Part shown: piece by piece, positions 26,874-36,510 of the stretch
Numbering within the stretch: the first letter of the stretch is position 1
Layout: each line of letters starts with the position of its first letter
Source: Micromonospora sp. NBC_00389
Lineage (GTDB): Bacteria > Actinomycetota > Actinomycetes > Mycobacteriales > Micromonosporaceae
Direction: 5' to 3'
Assembly (NCBI RefSeq): GCF_036059255.1
Contig: NZ_CP107947.1
Span: 3,038,001-3,102,000 of the forward strand
Length of the DNA stretch: 64,000 nt
Notes under the pieces: model-generated
What the model was told of the DNA's origin: nothing
What the model saw: only the letters and a program-made list of their open reading frames with translations
The model's database searches: none
Program-made: the position numbers and the translations under genes

Positions 26874-27455
26874 TCACTCGGATTCGGCGAGGATCGCGTA
26901 CAGCTTGCGCCGGGTCTCGTCGAGCACCTTGGCGGCCCGCTCCCGCTGGTCGTCGGTGCCGTTCATCATCACCTGGCGCAGCGCGCTCATCGCCTGCGTA
27001 CCGGCGTCACGGATGTCGTGCCAGCTGTTCACCGTGTCCTCGGCGAACTCCGCCCACGGTGGGGTCTGCGCGGCCTCGGTGGCCTCGGCCTGACCGGCCT
27101 CGGTGACCGCGAACCGCTTCCGTCCGCCGCCGGACTCCTCCGTGCTGGCGACGATCACCCCCTCGTCCTCCAGCAGTTGGAGGGTGGGGTAGATCGAGCC
27201 AGGGCTCGGCCGCCAGGCCCCGCCGGTGCGGGAGTCGATCTCCTGGATCATCTCGTAGCCGTGCATCGGCCGCTCGGTGAGCAGTGCCAGCACCGTGCCC
27301 CGGACGTTCGGGCGTCGACCCCGACCCCGTCCCCGGCCGCGCCCACCCCAGGGGCCGCCGGGTCCGCCGTGGCCATGGCCGTGCGGGCCGGGCGGGAAGC
27401 CGAAGCCGCGCCTCCGAGCCTCGTGCATCGGGTGCTGATCTCGATGGAATCTCAT
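26874..27455 (-). CDS. PadR-family transcriptional repressor with His/Gly/Arg-rich N-terminus
   Basis: 193 residues from ATG 27455 (AAGGAAGGAA upstream). Residues 1-45 are rich in His, Gly, Pro and Arg (PHGHGHGGPGGPWGGRGRG). Next comes a PadR winged helix: VLALLTERPMHGYEMIQEID and WRPSPGSIYPTLQLLEDEGV. The C-terminal helices should dimerise. It is divergent from the MFS gene across a 109-bp spacer with two palindromes, so it likely represses itself and the exporter until a drug-like ligand binds. Confidence 0.88.
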   Translation of the reverse strand: MRFHRDQHPMHEARRRGFGFPPGPHGHGHGGPGGPWGGRGRGRGRGRRPNVRGTVLALLTERPMHGYEMIQEIDSRTGGAWRPSPGSIYPTLQLLEDEGVIVASTEESGGGRKRFAVTEAGQAEATEAAQTPPWAEFAEDTVNSWHDIRDAGTQAMSALRQVMMNGTDDQRERAAKVLDETRRKLYAILAESE

Positions 27456-27480
27456 GTCCGTTCCTTCCTTGGACTGTCGC

Positions 27481-27501
27481 TGATGCATCAACGATATATC
27501 G
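27481..27501. promoter_or_regulatory. Twin palindromes between padR and the MFS gene
   Basis: TGATGCATCA (27481-27490) and CGATATATCG (27492-27501) are both perfect and adjoin one another. They lie in an AT-rich spot of the divergent spacer, 26 bp before the padR start. Candidate PadR operator. Confidence 0.5.
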
Positions 27502-27564
27502 GCAACGCATCGCTGACAAGTACCGGGCTACAAACCGTACGTACGTCTTGTTAGGGTGTCGGGC

Positions 27565-28788
27565 ATGCGCCTGCTTCCTCCACCGGGCCCGGCCCGGACC
27601 CTCACCCTCGGCACCCTGGTCAAGACCGTCGGTCGGGGCCTCTGGCTGGTCGCCAGCGCGCTCTTCCTCACCCGGTCGGTCGGCCTCTCACCGACCCAGG
27701 TGGGCGTCGGGCTGACCATCTCGGCGCTGGTCGGCGTACTCGCCAGCGCGCCGAGCGGCTACCTCGCCGACCGCATCGGGCCGCGCGGCGCACAGGTCGG
27801 AGGGCTGATCGCCGCCGGCACCCTGACCGCCGGCCTGATCACCGTCCGGTCGTTCGTCGCCTTCCTGGCGGTGGGCGCCGCCACGGCACTCGCCGACGCG
27901 GTCGAGCGCGGCGCCCGGGGCGCGCTGATCGCCGGCGTGATCCCCGCCGACCAGCGGGTGCACACCCGCGCCTACCTGAGGGCCACCACCAACGTCGGCA
28001 TCTCCGTCGGCGCCGTCCTCGGCGGCTTCGCCATCGCCGCCGACACCCGCGCCGGGTACGTCGCGCTGATCCTGACCGCAGCGGCCGCGTCGCTGGCCGC
28101 GGCGGTGGTCTTCCTCCGGCTGCCCACCGTCGCGCCGGTCGCCGCCCCGACCCACGGACCCCGGCTGATCGCCCTGCGGGACCGCCCGTTCCTCGCGTTC
28201 ACCCTGCTCGACGGGCTGATGTCCATGCACTTCAGCCTGCTCACCATCGCCCTGCCGCTGTGGATCGCCGGGCACACCCGGGCACCGGCCTGGATGATCT
28301 CCGGGTTGACGCTGGTCAACACTGTGCTGGTGGTGCTCCTCCAGGTACGCGCCGCGCGCAGCGCCGTCACCCTGCCGGGAGCCGCCCGCGCCTCCCGTCG
28401 GGCGGGGGTGGCCATCGCGCTGGCCTGCGTACTCTTCGCCGCCAGCGGCTCGCTGCCCACGGCGGCCGCCGTCGCTCTCCTCTGCTGCGGGTCGCTGGCG
28501 CACGTGATCGGGGAGCTGTGGCATTCCGCCGCCGGATGGGGGATCTCCTTCGGGCTGGCGCCGGCCAACGCGCAGGGGCAGTACCAGGGGGCATACGGCA
28601 TGGGGTACGAACTGGGCAAGATGCTCGCCCCGGTCGTCGTGACCAGCCTCGCGCTCGGCTGGGGCATACCGGGCTGGCTGCTGCTCGGCGGGCTGTTCCT
28701 CCTACTTGGTGCCCTGGTGCCCCCGGTCGTCCGGTGGGCCGGCCGCACCCGACCGACCAGCCTTCCTGCCGAGCCCGTGCCCGTCTGA
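27565..28788 (+). CDS. MFS exporter
   Basis: 407 residues from ATG 27565 (GTG 27556 is an alternative). About twelve hydrophobic helices are visible. The loop 2-3 motif is SGYLADRIGPRGAQVGG, the classic G-x-LaDrxGrr MFS signature. It is most like multidrug or small-molecule exporters. Substrate unknown. Divergence from padR suggests drug-inducible export. Confidence 0.85.
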   Translation: MRLLPPPGPARTLTLGTLVKTVGRGLWLVASALFLTRSVGLSPTQVGVGLTISALVGVLASAPSGYLADRIGPRGAQVGGLIAAGTLTAGLITVRSFVAFLAVGAATALADAVERGARGALIAGVIPADQRVHTRAYLRATTNVGISVGAVLGGFAIAADTRAGYVALILTAAAASLAAAVVFLRLPTVAPVAAPTHGPRLIALRDRPFLAFTLLDGLMSMHFSLLTIALPLWIAGHTRAPAWMISGLTLVNTVLVVLLQVRAARSAVTLPGAARASRRAGVAIALACVLFAASGSLPTAAAVALLCCGSLAHVIGELWHSAAGWGISFGLAPANAQGQYQGAYGMGYELGKMLAPVVVTSLALGWGIPGWLLLGGLFLLLGALVPPVVRWAGRTRPTSLPAEPVPV

Positions 28789-28845
28789 GGCCGGGCTCGT
28801 CACTCGGCCGGCGGGGCGGGGTTCCGATCTGGCAGGCTGGTACAC

Positions 28846-29685
28846 GTGCTGACGGTGCCGGTACGGCAACTGGGAGAATCGGAGCGCCGCGCGGTCGAGC
28901 GACTGCTCGACTTGGACCCCTTCGCGGGCGCGCAGGTCGCCGAGCGCATCGCCGCGCGCGGGCTCTCCTGGTGGCGGGCCGAGGGCAGAATCCTGGGGTA
29001 CGGCGCACGGCGCAACCTCGAATCACTCTGCTGGCTCGGCGGCAACCTGACCCCCGTACTCGCCACCGAACCAGCCATCTCCGCCTTCGCCGATCTCCTC
29101 GCCGGCGAGGAGAGGCTCTGCTCCTCCATCGTCGGCCGGGCGGACGCCGTCCTCGGCCTCTGGGACCGCCTCTCCGACGCCTGGGGCCCGGCCCGGGACG
29201 TCCGCCCCAACCAGCCGCTGCTGGCCACCGACACGCTGCCGGCCGTACCGGCCGACCCGGAGGTACGCCAGGTTCGCGCCGGTGAGGTCGACCGGCTCTT
29301 TCCGGCATCGGTGGCCATGTACACCGAGGAGGTCGGCGTCTCCCCGCTGGCCGAGGACGCCGGACGCAGCTACCGCCGGCGCGTCAACGACCTGGTCCGC
29401 GCCGGTCGGGCGTACGCCCGGTTCGTCGACGGCAAGGTCGTGTTCAAGGCCGAGCTGGCCGTGGTGACCAAGCGGACCGCGCAGGTCCAGGGCGTCTGGG
29501 TGGCTCCGGAGTGGCGGGGCCGGGGGATGGCAACCGCCGCGATGGCCGCCGTCGTACGCGACGCCCTGCTGCGGGTCGCCCCGACCGTCAGCCTGTACGT
29601 CAACGACTTCAACCTGCCAGCGCGCCGGGTCTACGAGCGCTGCGGCTTCCAGCCGATCGGCACCCTCGCCACGGTCCTCTTCTGA
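28846..29685 (+). CDS. GNAT acetyltransferase with N-terminal DUF4081 domain
   Basis: 279 residues from GTG 28846. The N-terminal half ([44 protein letters not shown]) looks like DUF4081. The C-terminal half is a GNAT fold with VQGVWVAPEWRGRGMATAAM (acetyl-CoA loop) and LPARRVYERCGFQPIG. The mycobacterial counterpart Rv2867c also follows ispG, so this is a conserved core gene although an MFS/padR pair has been inserted here. Substrate unknown. Confidence 0.85.
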   Translation: MLTVPVRQLGESERRAVERLLDLDPFAGAQVAERIAARGLSWWRAEGRILGYGARRNLESLCWLGGNLTPVLATEPAISAFADLLAGEERLCSSIVGRADAVLGLWDRLSDAWGPARDVRPNQPLLATDTLPAVPADPEVRQVRAGEVDRLFPASVAMYTEEVGVSPLAEDAGRSYRRRVNDLVRAGRAYARFVDGKVVFKAELAVVTKRTAQVQGVWVAPEWRGRGMATAAMAAVVRDALLRVAPTVSLYVNDFNLPARRVYERCGFQPIGTLATVLF

Positions 29686-29739
29686 CCGCCAGTTCCATTT
29701 GGTAGGCGGGCCAACTTTCGTGTGCAGGTTGCCTTCCGA

Positions 29740-29757
29740 CCCGACCCGACCCGACCC
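29740..29757 (-). other. G-quadruplex motif
   Basis: On the minus strand the sequence is GGGTCGGGTCGGGTCGGG: four G3 runs with 2-nt loops. It sits between the convergent DUF4081-GNAT and lysozyme-like genes, in a strongly C/T-biased stretch (29735-29905). Confidence 0.6.
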
Positions 29758-29905
29758 GGTCCGGCCTGGCTCGGTCCGGGCCGGCCTGGCCTGCTCCGGT
29801 TCAGTTCGGCTCGGACTGGCCTGGTTCGGCTCCGCCCGCCCGCCCGGCTCTGCCTGCCTGGCCCGACTCCGCCCCCGGCCTGCCCTCGGCCCGGCCCGGC
29901 CCGGC

Positions 29906-29968
29906 AGATCTTGGACAGTTTCCGTTAGCGGGTAACTGTTAGCGGGTAACGGAAACTGTCCAAGATCT
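29906..29968. repeat. 63-bp palindrome with perfect 22-bp arms
   Basis: Left arm 29906-29927 begins AGATCTTGGACAGTTTCC. The right arm 29947-29968 is its exact complement. The 19-bp centre holds two GTTAGCGGGTAAC-like units that are themselves near-palindromes (GTTA...TAAC). It lies between convergent genes, so it could be a bidirectional terminator or a dispersed repeat. Confidence 0.85.
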
Positions 29969-30040
29969 TGGGTGGATATGCCGCTGGCCGGCACCCCGGG
30001 TTGGGGTGCCGGCCAGCGGTTCGTTCATGCGGTGCTGGGG

Positions 30041-30598
30041 TCAGCTGTTCCAGTACTGGCCGACCAGGTCGGTGGCCTGCTTCTCCCACTGGGCGTAGGC
30101 GTCCGGGTAGGCCGACACCTGCACGGTCTGCGCGGCGTCGGTCAGCGGCATGTCCTGCCACCCGTCGACCTGCTTCAGACCCTTGAGGAACGCGGTGGTC
30201 GAGTACTCAGGGTCGGTGATCTGCTCCGGCGTACCCCAACCCGAGCTCGGCCGCTGCTGGAACAGGCCCAGCGAGTCGTGGTCGTTCATGTCGCCGAGGT
30301 GGCCGAGGTTCTCCAGCTTCGACTCCTGCAGGCTCGTCGCGATCGAGATGACCGCGGCGCGCTCCGGCAGACCGGCCTTCTTCGTGGCGGCGATGATCGC
30401 CTTGACGTTGGCGGTCTGCTCACCGTTCAGGTCGATGCGCGACTGCTCACCCTGCGGCGAGACCGACTGCACGGCCACGGCGGCGGGCTTGGTGTCGACG
30501 GGGGTGGCGGCGTGGGCGGCGATCGGACCGGCGAACACACCACCGGCGAAGGCCAGACCAGCAACGGACAGCACACTCTTACGCATGATCGTGTTCAT
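30041..30598 (-). CDS. Small secreted lysozyme-like (SLT-type) protein
   Basis: 185 residues. A signal peptide ends near GPIAAHA (about residue 30). The core is AAVISIATSLQESKLENLG (putative catalytic Glu in LQES), HDSLGLFQQRPSSGWGTPEQI, STTAFLKGLKQV and VQVSAYPDAYAQWE, the actinobacterial lysozyme/transglycosylase-like fold used on peptidoglycan. Rpf-related domains share the fold, but the sequence is not a classical Rpf. Ribosome site AAGGAG lies 6 bp before ATG. Its upstream region is over 1 kb and rich in repeats, so regulation may be complex. Confidence 0.75.
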   Translation of the reverse strand: MNTIMRKSVLSVAGLAFAGGVFAGPIAAHAATPVDTKPAAVAVQSVSPQGEQSRIDLNGEQTANVKAIIAATKKAGLPERAAVISIATSLQESKLENLGHLGDMNDHDSLGLFQQRPSSGWGTPEQITDPEYSTTAFLKGLKQVDGWQDMPLTDAAQTVQVSAYPDAYAQWEKQATDLVGQYWNS

Positions 30599-30735
30599 GG
30601 GGGTAGCTCCTTCACGGGGGTAAACACCCAGCCGACCGGGGGATCGGCGTTACAGGGTGCGAGCACCTCGTCCGGCGCTAACAACAAAGTCTTTTCGGCG
30701 ACCAACGGGCGGGGGCTCGTGGCGCCGGGTCTGTG

Positions 30736-31020
30736 TGTAACGACCGCCGGGCCGACATCATTCCGGGCCTGGCCCATCCGCCGGCACCCAGTGGAGCGGG
30801 GGTGCGGGGGGCGGTCGTTCAGGGGATCTGTAACGACCGGCGGGCCGGGGTCATTCCGGCATTGGCACCGGGTCGAGCGGGTGCCTGGTGCGGTCGTTCG
30901 GGGATCTGTAACGACCGGGCCGGGCCTGGCATTCCAACCCCGGGGGGTGGGGCGGCGGGCCGTGGTACTGCGATCGTCAGGGTATGTAACGACCCCAGGC
31001 CGGCCCCCATTCCACCGCAC
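30736..31020 (+). repeat. Four-unit array around TGTAACGACC
   Basis: TGTAACGACC starts at 30736, 30829, 30907 and 30985 (spacing 93, 78, 78). Each is followed within about 15-20 bp by CATTCC, and units 1 and 2 end with GCGGTCGTTC, which pairs with the AACGACCG at their start. So each unit is a diverged hairpin of about 80-90 bp. A related TGTAACG also occurs on the minus strand near 30650. Confidence 0.8.
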
Positions 31021-31057
31021 GGGTGCAGCCGGTCACACACCAGAGACCCCGATAAGG

Positions 31058-31142
31058 GACATTCGACGCCCGGACCGCCCACCGCTCCCGGCGTCAGCCG
31101 GACATTCGACGCGCGCCCGGCACCGCCCCCGGCGTCAGACCG
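31058..31142 (+). repeat. Tandem duplication of about 42 bp
   Basis: Two adjoining copies begin GACATTCGACGC and end CGGCGTCAG plus CCG or ACCG (31058-31100 and 31101-31142). The middles have diverged moderately. Non-coding. Confidence 0.75.
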
Positions 31143-31157
31143 GGCCGGCTGGCGATG

Positions 31158-31231
31158 GTCAACTCCAGATCGCCGACATGGGGGCATCACCGCGGCGGGA
31201 TACCGCGACATCGCCGACACCGAGTCGATCA
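31158..31231 (-). repeat. Dispersed palindromic element, copy B
   Basis: Read on the minus strand it starts TTGATCGACTCGG, continues TCGGCGATGTCGCGGTATCC and ends TCGGCGATCTGGAGTTGAC. It matches copy A (22103-22180) along its length except in the central stem. Confidence 0.7.
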
Positions 31232-31651
31232 ACCCGAAACCTCGCGACCCGGCCCGGAGTCGACAACACCGGTGATACCTCACAGGCATATTGATGCCTC
31301 ACAGGGATCACGCCAACAACAGCGTCAAGCCTGACCGCCCGGAGCCGGGATCGCCTGGGTCGAGCGCGAGAAGCGGCGGCGGCGCGCGTACCACGGCAGT
31401 CCCACGTCCCACCGCATCCCGCACGGACGTGGCCCGGAAGCCCGCCCACCCGGTCAGTCCGGCACCGGCCGAGCACGGAAACCGGACGGCGTGGATGCCC
31501 GATGATGACCGGGATCACAGGTTCCACAGATCGCGAGTTCGGACCGGTTGACCTGACCGGAAGCCCTGCTCAGAGACGGTAAATCGGTTGAGTTGATCGG
31601 TTCCGTACCGGCACGCTGGGTTCGCCGCCACCCACGTCCGGAGGGACACCA

Positions 31652-34600
31652 ATGCGCCTGCTCCGTGATCTGTGGGGCACCTCGACACGTCGGATGACGA
31701 TCGTGGCCGTCCTGATCGTGCTCGGCGCCGCCGGTCAGGCGGGCGCGTCGGCGCTGGCCGGCGCGGTGCTGGTGCACCGCTCGGCCGGCTTCTTCGCCGT
31801 GCTGGCCGCGGCGCTGGTCGCCGTGGTGCTCAGCGACCTCGCGGTGAGCCTGCTGATGGCCGGCCTAACCGCCGACTGGTCCGCCGACGTGCGCCGCCGG
31901 CTCTGCCGCGTCGCCCTCGGGCAGGACCTGCCCACCCTGGAGACCACCCCGGTGGGCGAGCTGCTCGACCGCATCGACGGGGACGTCTACCAGGTCGCGT
32001 CGGCGGTCCGTAACCAGGGCACCCGGCTCGCCCAGGGCCTCTGCGTCGGCCTGTTGTCGATGGTCGTCGCGCTGGTCGTGTGGTGGCCGGCCGGTATCGC
32101 GATGCTGCTGCTCACGGTGGTGCTCGCGGTCGGACTGCGCCGACCCACGGCGCGGATCGGTCCGGCCCGGATGGCCGAGGAGGAGGCATGGTCGGACCTG
32201 GCCGCCGTGATGGAGGAGGCGGTGCACGGCCAGGACGACGTACGGACCAGCCTGGCCCGGCCGTACGTACTGCGGCTGTACGCCCGGCGGGCCGCCGCCG
32301 TGCTGTCCCGGGGCCACCTGGTCTGGGTGTTGTCCGCGCGGGTGGCCACGGCCGCCACCGCGACGATCCGGGCTGGCATCGGCGTGGTGGTGCTCGGCGG
32401 GGCCTGGGCGTTGACCACCGACCGGGTCGACGCTGCCCGGCTCACCGCCATCTGGCTGCTCGCCCTGGCCTTCGGGGCCACCGCGGAACACGTCAGCCGG
32501 ATGGTGCCGGAGATCCAGGAGGCTCTCGGCGCGTGGGCCCGGGTGCAGTTGCTCCAGAAAGCCCGACAGGAGCCCGTCGGCGGGGCCAGCCCGACCGAGG
32601 GTGACCTGCGTATCCGCGAGCTGACGTTCGGGTACCAGGTGAGCGGCCCAGAGAGCGGCCGGGGGGCGGCGCTGCGCGGGCTCAGTCTCACCTTCGCGCG
32701 CGGCCGCTCGTACGCGCTGATCGGGCGGACCGGCTCGGGCAAGTCGACTCTGGCGAAGGTGCTCACCAGGGCCGTCGACGTGCCGCCGGGAACGGTCTTC
32801 CTCGGCGGCACCGACCTGTGCGACCTCGACGTCGAGCAGTTGCGCCGCTGGGTGGCGCTGGTACCGCAGCGCACCGAGATCCTGGCCGGCACGCTCGCCG
32901 AGAACGTCGCACTCTTCGACCCGGAGCTGCTCGACGCCGCAGCCCGGGCGCTGAACGAGCTGGGCCTGGCCGGCTGGATCGCCGAACTTCCGGACGGGTT
33001 GGGGACCCGGCTGGGCGAGGGCGGGCACGTGCTCTCCGCCGGTCAGGAGCAGTTGGTGGCGTTCGCCCGGATCCTGGTCCGTGACCCGCATGTGGTGATC
33101 CTCGACGAGGCCACCGCACGGCTGGATCCGGTCACCGAGGCGCGGGTGCAGCGGGCCACCGAACGACTGCTGCTCGACCGGATCGGGATCGTCATCGCCC
33201 ACCGACTCTCCTCGGTGCGCCGCTGCGACGAGGTCGTCGTGCTGGCCGACGGCGCGGTGGTCGAGGCCGGCCCGCTGGAGACGTCGACACGCTTCGCCGA
33301 GCTGCTGGCGACCAGTCACGCCGCCGCGTACGCCGCAGCGGCGCCGGCCGGCCGCGCGGGCGCCGGCACCGACCTGCTGGTCGGCCCCGGCCCGGCCGAC
33401 GCCTGGCCGAGCGAGCCGGCGAGCGCACCGGCCGAGCCGGTCGGGCCAGTCGGGCCGGTCGGAACGAGCACGCCGGCCGGGCCGGTTGGGCCGGTCGAGC
33501 CGAGTGGGCTGGTCGGGCCGGTCGGAACGAGCGCGCCGATTGGGCTGGTCGAGCCGACTGGATCGGTTGGGCCGGTCGGGCCGACCCGTGCCGACCCGCC
33601 GCCACTGCCGCCCGTACCGCCGGCTCGGACGCTGCGGGAGATCTTCCGACTCTGTACCAACGATCCCCGGTACGGGCTGGCCGCGATCGGGCTGTTCCTC
33701 GGGCTCAGCCTGCTGGGGCTGGACGGCCCGGTGCTGCCGTGGCTCTGGGCCGACGTGGTCGACGGGACCGGCAACCCGTACCTGCCGGCGGTGGGGATCG
33801 CGGCCGGGCTGCTGGTCACCCTGCCGCTGCCGTACTACACCCACGTCTGGTTCCCCCAGTGGTGGGTGCGGCAGATGTTGCGGATCGGCCTGCGCCTGGT
33901 GCACGGCCAGACCGGGCCGCGCCGGGTCAGCTCGCACACCCCGGCCGAGGTGGTGGCGCAGGGCGGCGACACCGAGCGGGTGGTCCAGCTCGCCGACAAC
34001 GTGCTGGACCAGGCCGTCGCGCTGGTCCTGGTGGTCGCCATGACGGCGGTCACCGGCAGCGTCGTACCGGGGCTGTTCTTCCTCGGCACGATGGTCGTCT
34101 CCGGGCTGGCCGCGACGCTGTTCGGGCCGAAGCTCGAGCGTGCGGCCCGGGCGACGGTGGCGGCGCGGGCTGCCTTCGCCACCGCGTTGGTCTCCACGCT
34201 CTCCGCGGCGCGGACGGTGAAGCTCGCCGGCGCGACCGCGGCGGTGCTACGTCACCTTGCGGACCTGGATGTGGTGCGCAGCGACCGGCAGCGGCGGGAG
34301 ATCTCGGTGCAGGTGTGGTCGCGCTCCACGCCGTCGGTCGCCAGCGGGCTGTTGCCGATCGGCGCGTGGGCGCTCTACCTGAACGGCGGACTCTCCGCCG
34401 GGGCGGTGCTGGTGGCCGTCTCCACCCTGGGCGCGGCCCGCTGGTTCGCCTGGACGACGGCGTCGTTGATCTCCCAGCTGCCCTCTGCGCGGGTCTGGAC
34501 CCGACGCACGGTGGCGATGACCGGGGTGAACGCGTACTCCGCGGGGGTGCCGGCGGTCGATCTGGCCGCCGGGACGGCGCCCGCGCCGAGTATGCCGCCC

Positions 34601-35293
34601 CGGCATCCGCTGCGACGACTGGAGCTGCGCGGCTTCGGGGTGGTGCACTCCGACGGCACGGTCGCCGTCCGGGATGTGGACCTGGCCGTGCAGCGCGGGC
34701 AGTTGGTGCTGGTCGTCGGGCCGGTCGGCTCGGGCAAGTCGTCGCTGTTGCGGGCGTTGGCCGGGATCGTGCACCACACCGGTGAGCTGTCCTGGAACGG
34801 CGACCCGGTCACCGAGCCGGAGTTGTTCCTGCGCCCCAACCAGGTCGGCTACGTCGGCCAGTTGCCCCGGGTGCTCTCCGGCACGGTGGCCGACAACATC
34901 GCGCTCGGCCACCAGGTGGACGCGGCCGGGGCGGTCACCACCGCCCAGCTCGACCACGACCTGGCCGCTGCCGGCGGTGGGCTGGGCCTGCTCATCGGGC
35001 ACAAGGGCACCCGGCTCTCCGGCGGCCAGCTGCAACGGCTGGCGCTGGCCCGGGCGCTGGCGCCGCGTACCGAGCTGCTGGTCGCCGACGACGTGTCGTC
35101 GGCGCTGGACGTCACCACCGAGCTGGCGCTGTGGCAGGCGCTGCGCGCGCACGGGGTGACCGTGGTCGGCTCGACCGCGAAGCGCGCCGCGTTGGTCCGC
35201 GCCGACCACGTGGTGGTGCTGCTCGGCGGCACGGTGGCAGCCCAGGGGACCTGGCGGGACCTGGAGGGCGACTGGTCGCACCTGGCTGGCTGA
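31652..35293 (+). CDS. Fused full-length ABC exporter (TMD-NBD-TMD-NBD) with degenerate second NBD
   Basis: 1213 residues from ATG 31652 (GGAGGGA upstream). First half: a membrane domain, then an NBD with GRTGSGKST (about 358), LSAGQEQL signature, VVILDEAT (catalytic E) and H-loop AHRLSS. A linker of about 60 residues is made of VGPVGP-like repeats. Second half: a membrane domain and an NBD with GPVGSGKSS (about 1022) and LSGGQLQR, but Walker B reads [12 protein letters not shown] (Asp replaces Glu) and the H-loop reads STAKRAAL (no His). So only one ATP site should be fully active, as in asymmetric exporters. Substrate unknown; no linked biosynthetic genes. Confidence 0.88.
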   Translation: MRLLRDLWGTSTRRMTIVAVLIVLGAAGQAGASALAGAVLVHRSAGFFAVLAAALVAVVLSDLAVSLLMAGLTADWSADVRRRLCRVALGQDLPTLETTPVGELLDRIDGDVYQVASAVRNQGTRLAQGLCVGLLSMVVALVVWWPAGIAMLLLTVVLAVGLRRPTARIGPARMAEEEAWSDLAAVMEEAVHGQDDVRTSLARPYVLRLYARRAAAVLSRGHLVWVLSARVATAATATIRAGIGVVVLGGAWALTTDRVDAARLTAIWLLALAFGATAEHVSRMVPEIQEALGAWARVQLLQKARQEPVGGASPTEGDLRIRELTFGYQVSGPESGRGAALRGLSLTFARGRSYALIGRTGSGKSTLAKVLTRAVDVPPGTVFLGGTDLCDLDVEQLRRWVALVPQRTEILAGTLAENVALFDPELLDAAARALNELGLAGWIAELPDGLGTRLGEGGHVLSAGQEQLVAFARILVRDPHVVILDEATARLDPVTEARVQRATERLLLDRIGIVIAHRLSSVRRCDEVVVLADGAVVEAGPLETSTRFAELLATSHAAAYAAAAPAGRAGAGTDLLVGPGPADAWPSEPASAPAEPVGPVGPVGTSTPAGPVGPVEPSGLVGPVGTSAPIGLVEPTGSVGPVGPTRADPPPLPPVPPARTLREIFRLCTNDPRYGLAAIGLFLGLSLLGLDGPVLPWLWADVVDGTGNPYLPAVGIAAGLLVTLPLPYYTHVWFPQWWVRQMLRIGLRLVHGQTGPRRVSSHTPAEVVAQGGDTERVVQLADNVLDQAVALVLVVAMTAVTGSVVPGLFFLGTMVVSGLAATLFGPKLERAARATVAARAAFATALVSTLSAARTVKLAGATAAVLRHLADLDVVRSDRQRREISVQVWSRSTPSVASGLLPIGAWALYLNGGLSAGAVLVAVSTLGAARWFAWTTASLISQLPSARVWTRRTVAMTGVNAYSAGVPAVDLAAGTAPAPSMPPRHPLRRLELRGFGVVHSDGTVAVRDVDLAVQRGQLVLVVGPVGSGKSSLLRALAGIVHHTGELSWNGDPVTEPELFLRPNQVGYVGQLPRVLSGTVADNIALGHQVDAAGAVTTAQLDHDLAAAGGGLGLLIGHKGTRLSGGQLQRLALARALAPRTELLVADDVSSALDVTTELALWQALRAHGVTVVGSTAKRAALVRADHVVVLLGGTVAAQGTWRDLEGDWSHLAG
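33425..33605 (+). repeat. GGGCCGGTCGG-type minisatellite in the ABC linker
   Basis: Irregular repeats of GGGCCGGTCGG and GGGCTGGTCGAG encode GPVGPVG and GLVEPTG units between the first NBD and second membrane domain. In-frame and probably length-variable. Confidence 0.75.
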
Positions 35294-35331
35294 CGGTGGG
35301 GCGGCCGCCCGGCACGGCAGCCGTCCCACCG
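35294..35331. terminator. Possible bidirectional terminator
   Basis: CGGTGGG (35294) and CCCACCG (ends 35331) can pair around an internal GC-rich hairpin, between the convergent ABC and OYE genes. Weak. Confidence 0.4.
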
Positions 35332-35372
35332 GCGGAGGTCAGCGGGTGCGGCAGCCGCCCCACCGGCAGGGG

Positions 35373-36452
<1,080 letters not shown>

Positions 36453-36463
36453 TCAAGAACCGA

Positions 36464-36493
36464 CGACGGGCCCCTCGGATGAGAGGCCCGTCG
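36464..36493 (-). terminator. Terminator after the symporter gene
   Basis: CGACGGGCC and GGCCCGTCG form a perfect 9-bp stem, 18 bp beyond the symporter stop and upstream of the OYE start. Confidence 0.7.
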
Positions 36494-36510
36494 CTGGTGG
36501 TGCGAACTGG

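Larger units (their letters stand above)
30599..31651. other. 1.05-kb gene-free, repeat-rich intergenic region
   Basis: Divergent spacer between the lysozyme-like gene and the fused ABC gene. It holds, in order: a leader of about 120 bp, a four-unit TGTAACGACC array, a 42-bp tandem duplication, palindromic element copy B, and about 400 bp with no feature I recognise. No frame there looks protein-like. Confidence 0.7.

Noticed and set aside
29699..29935. Plus-strand frames of 68-78 codons rich in Pro, Gly, Arg and Ser
   Set aside because: Low-complexity translation of a C/T-skewed spacer with no start signal.
30736..31142. Possible CRISPR array
   Set aside because: Only four diverged units of 78-93 bp and no constant 20-40-bp repeat; no cas genes nearby.
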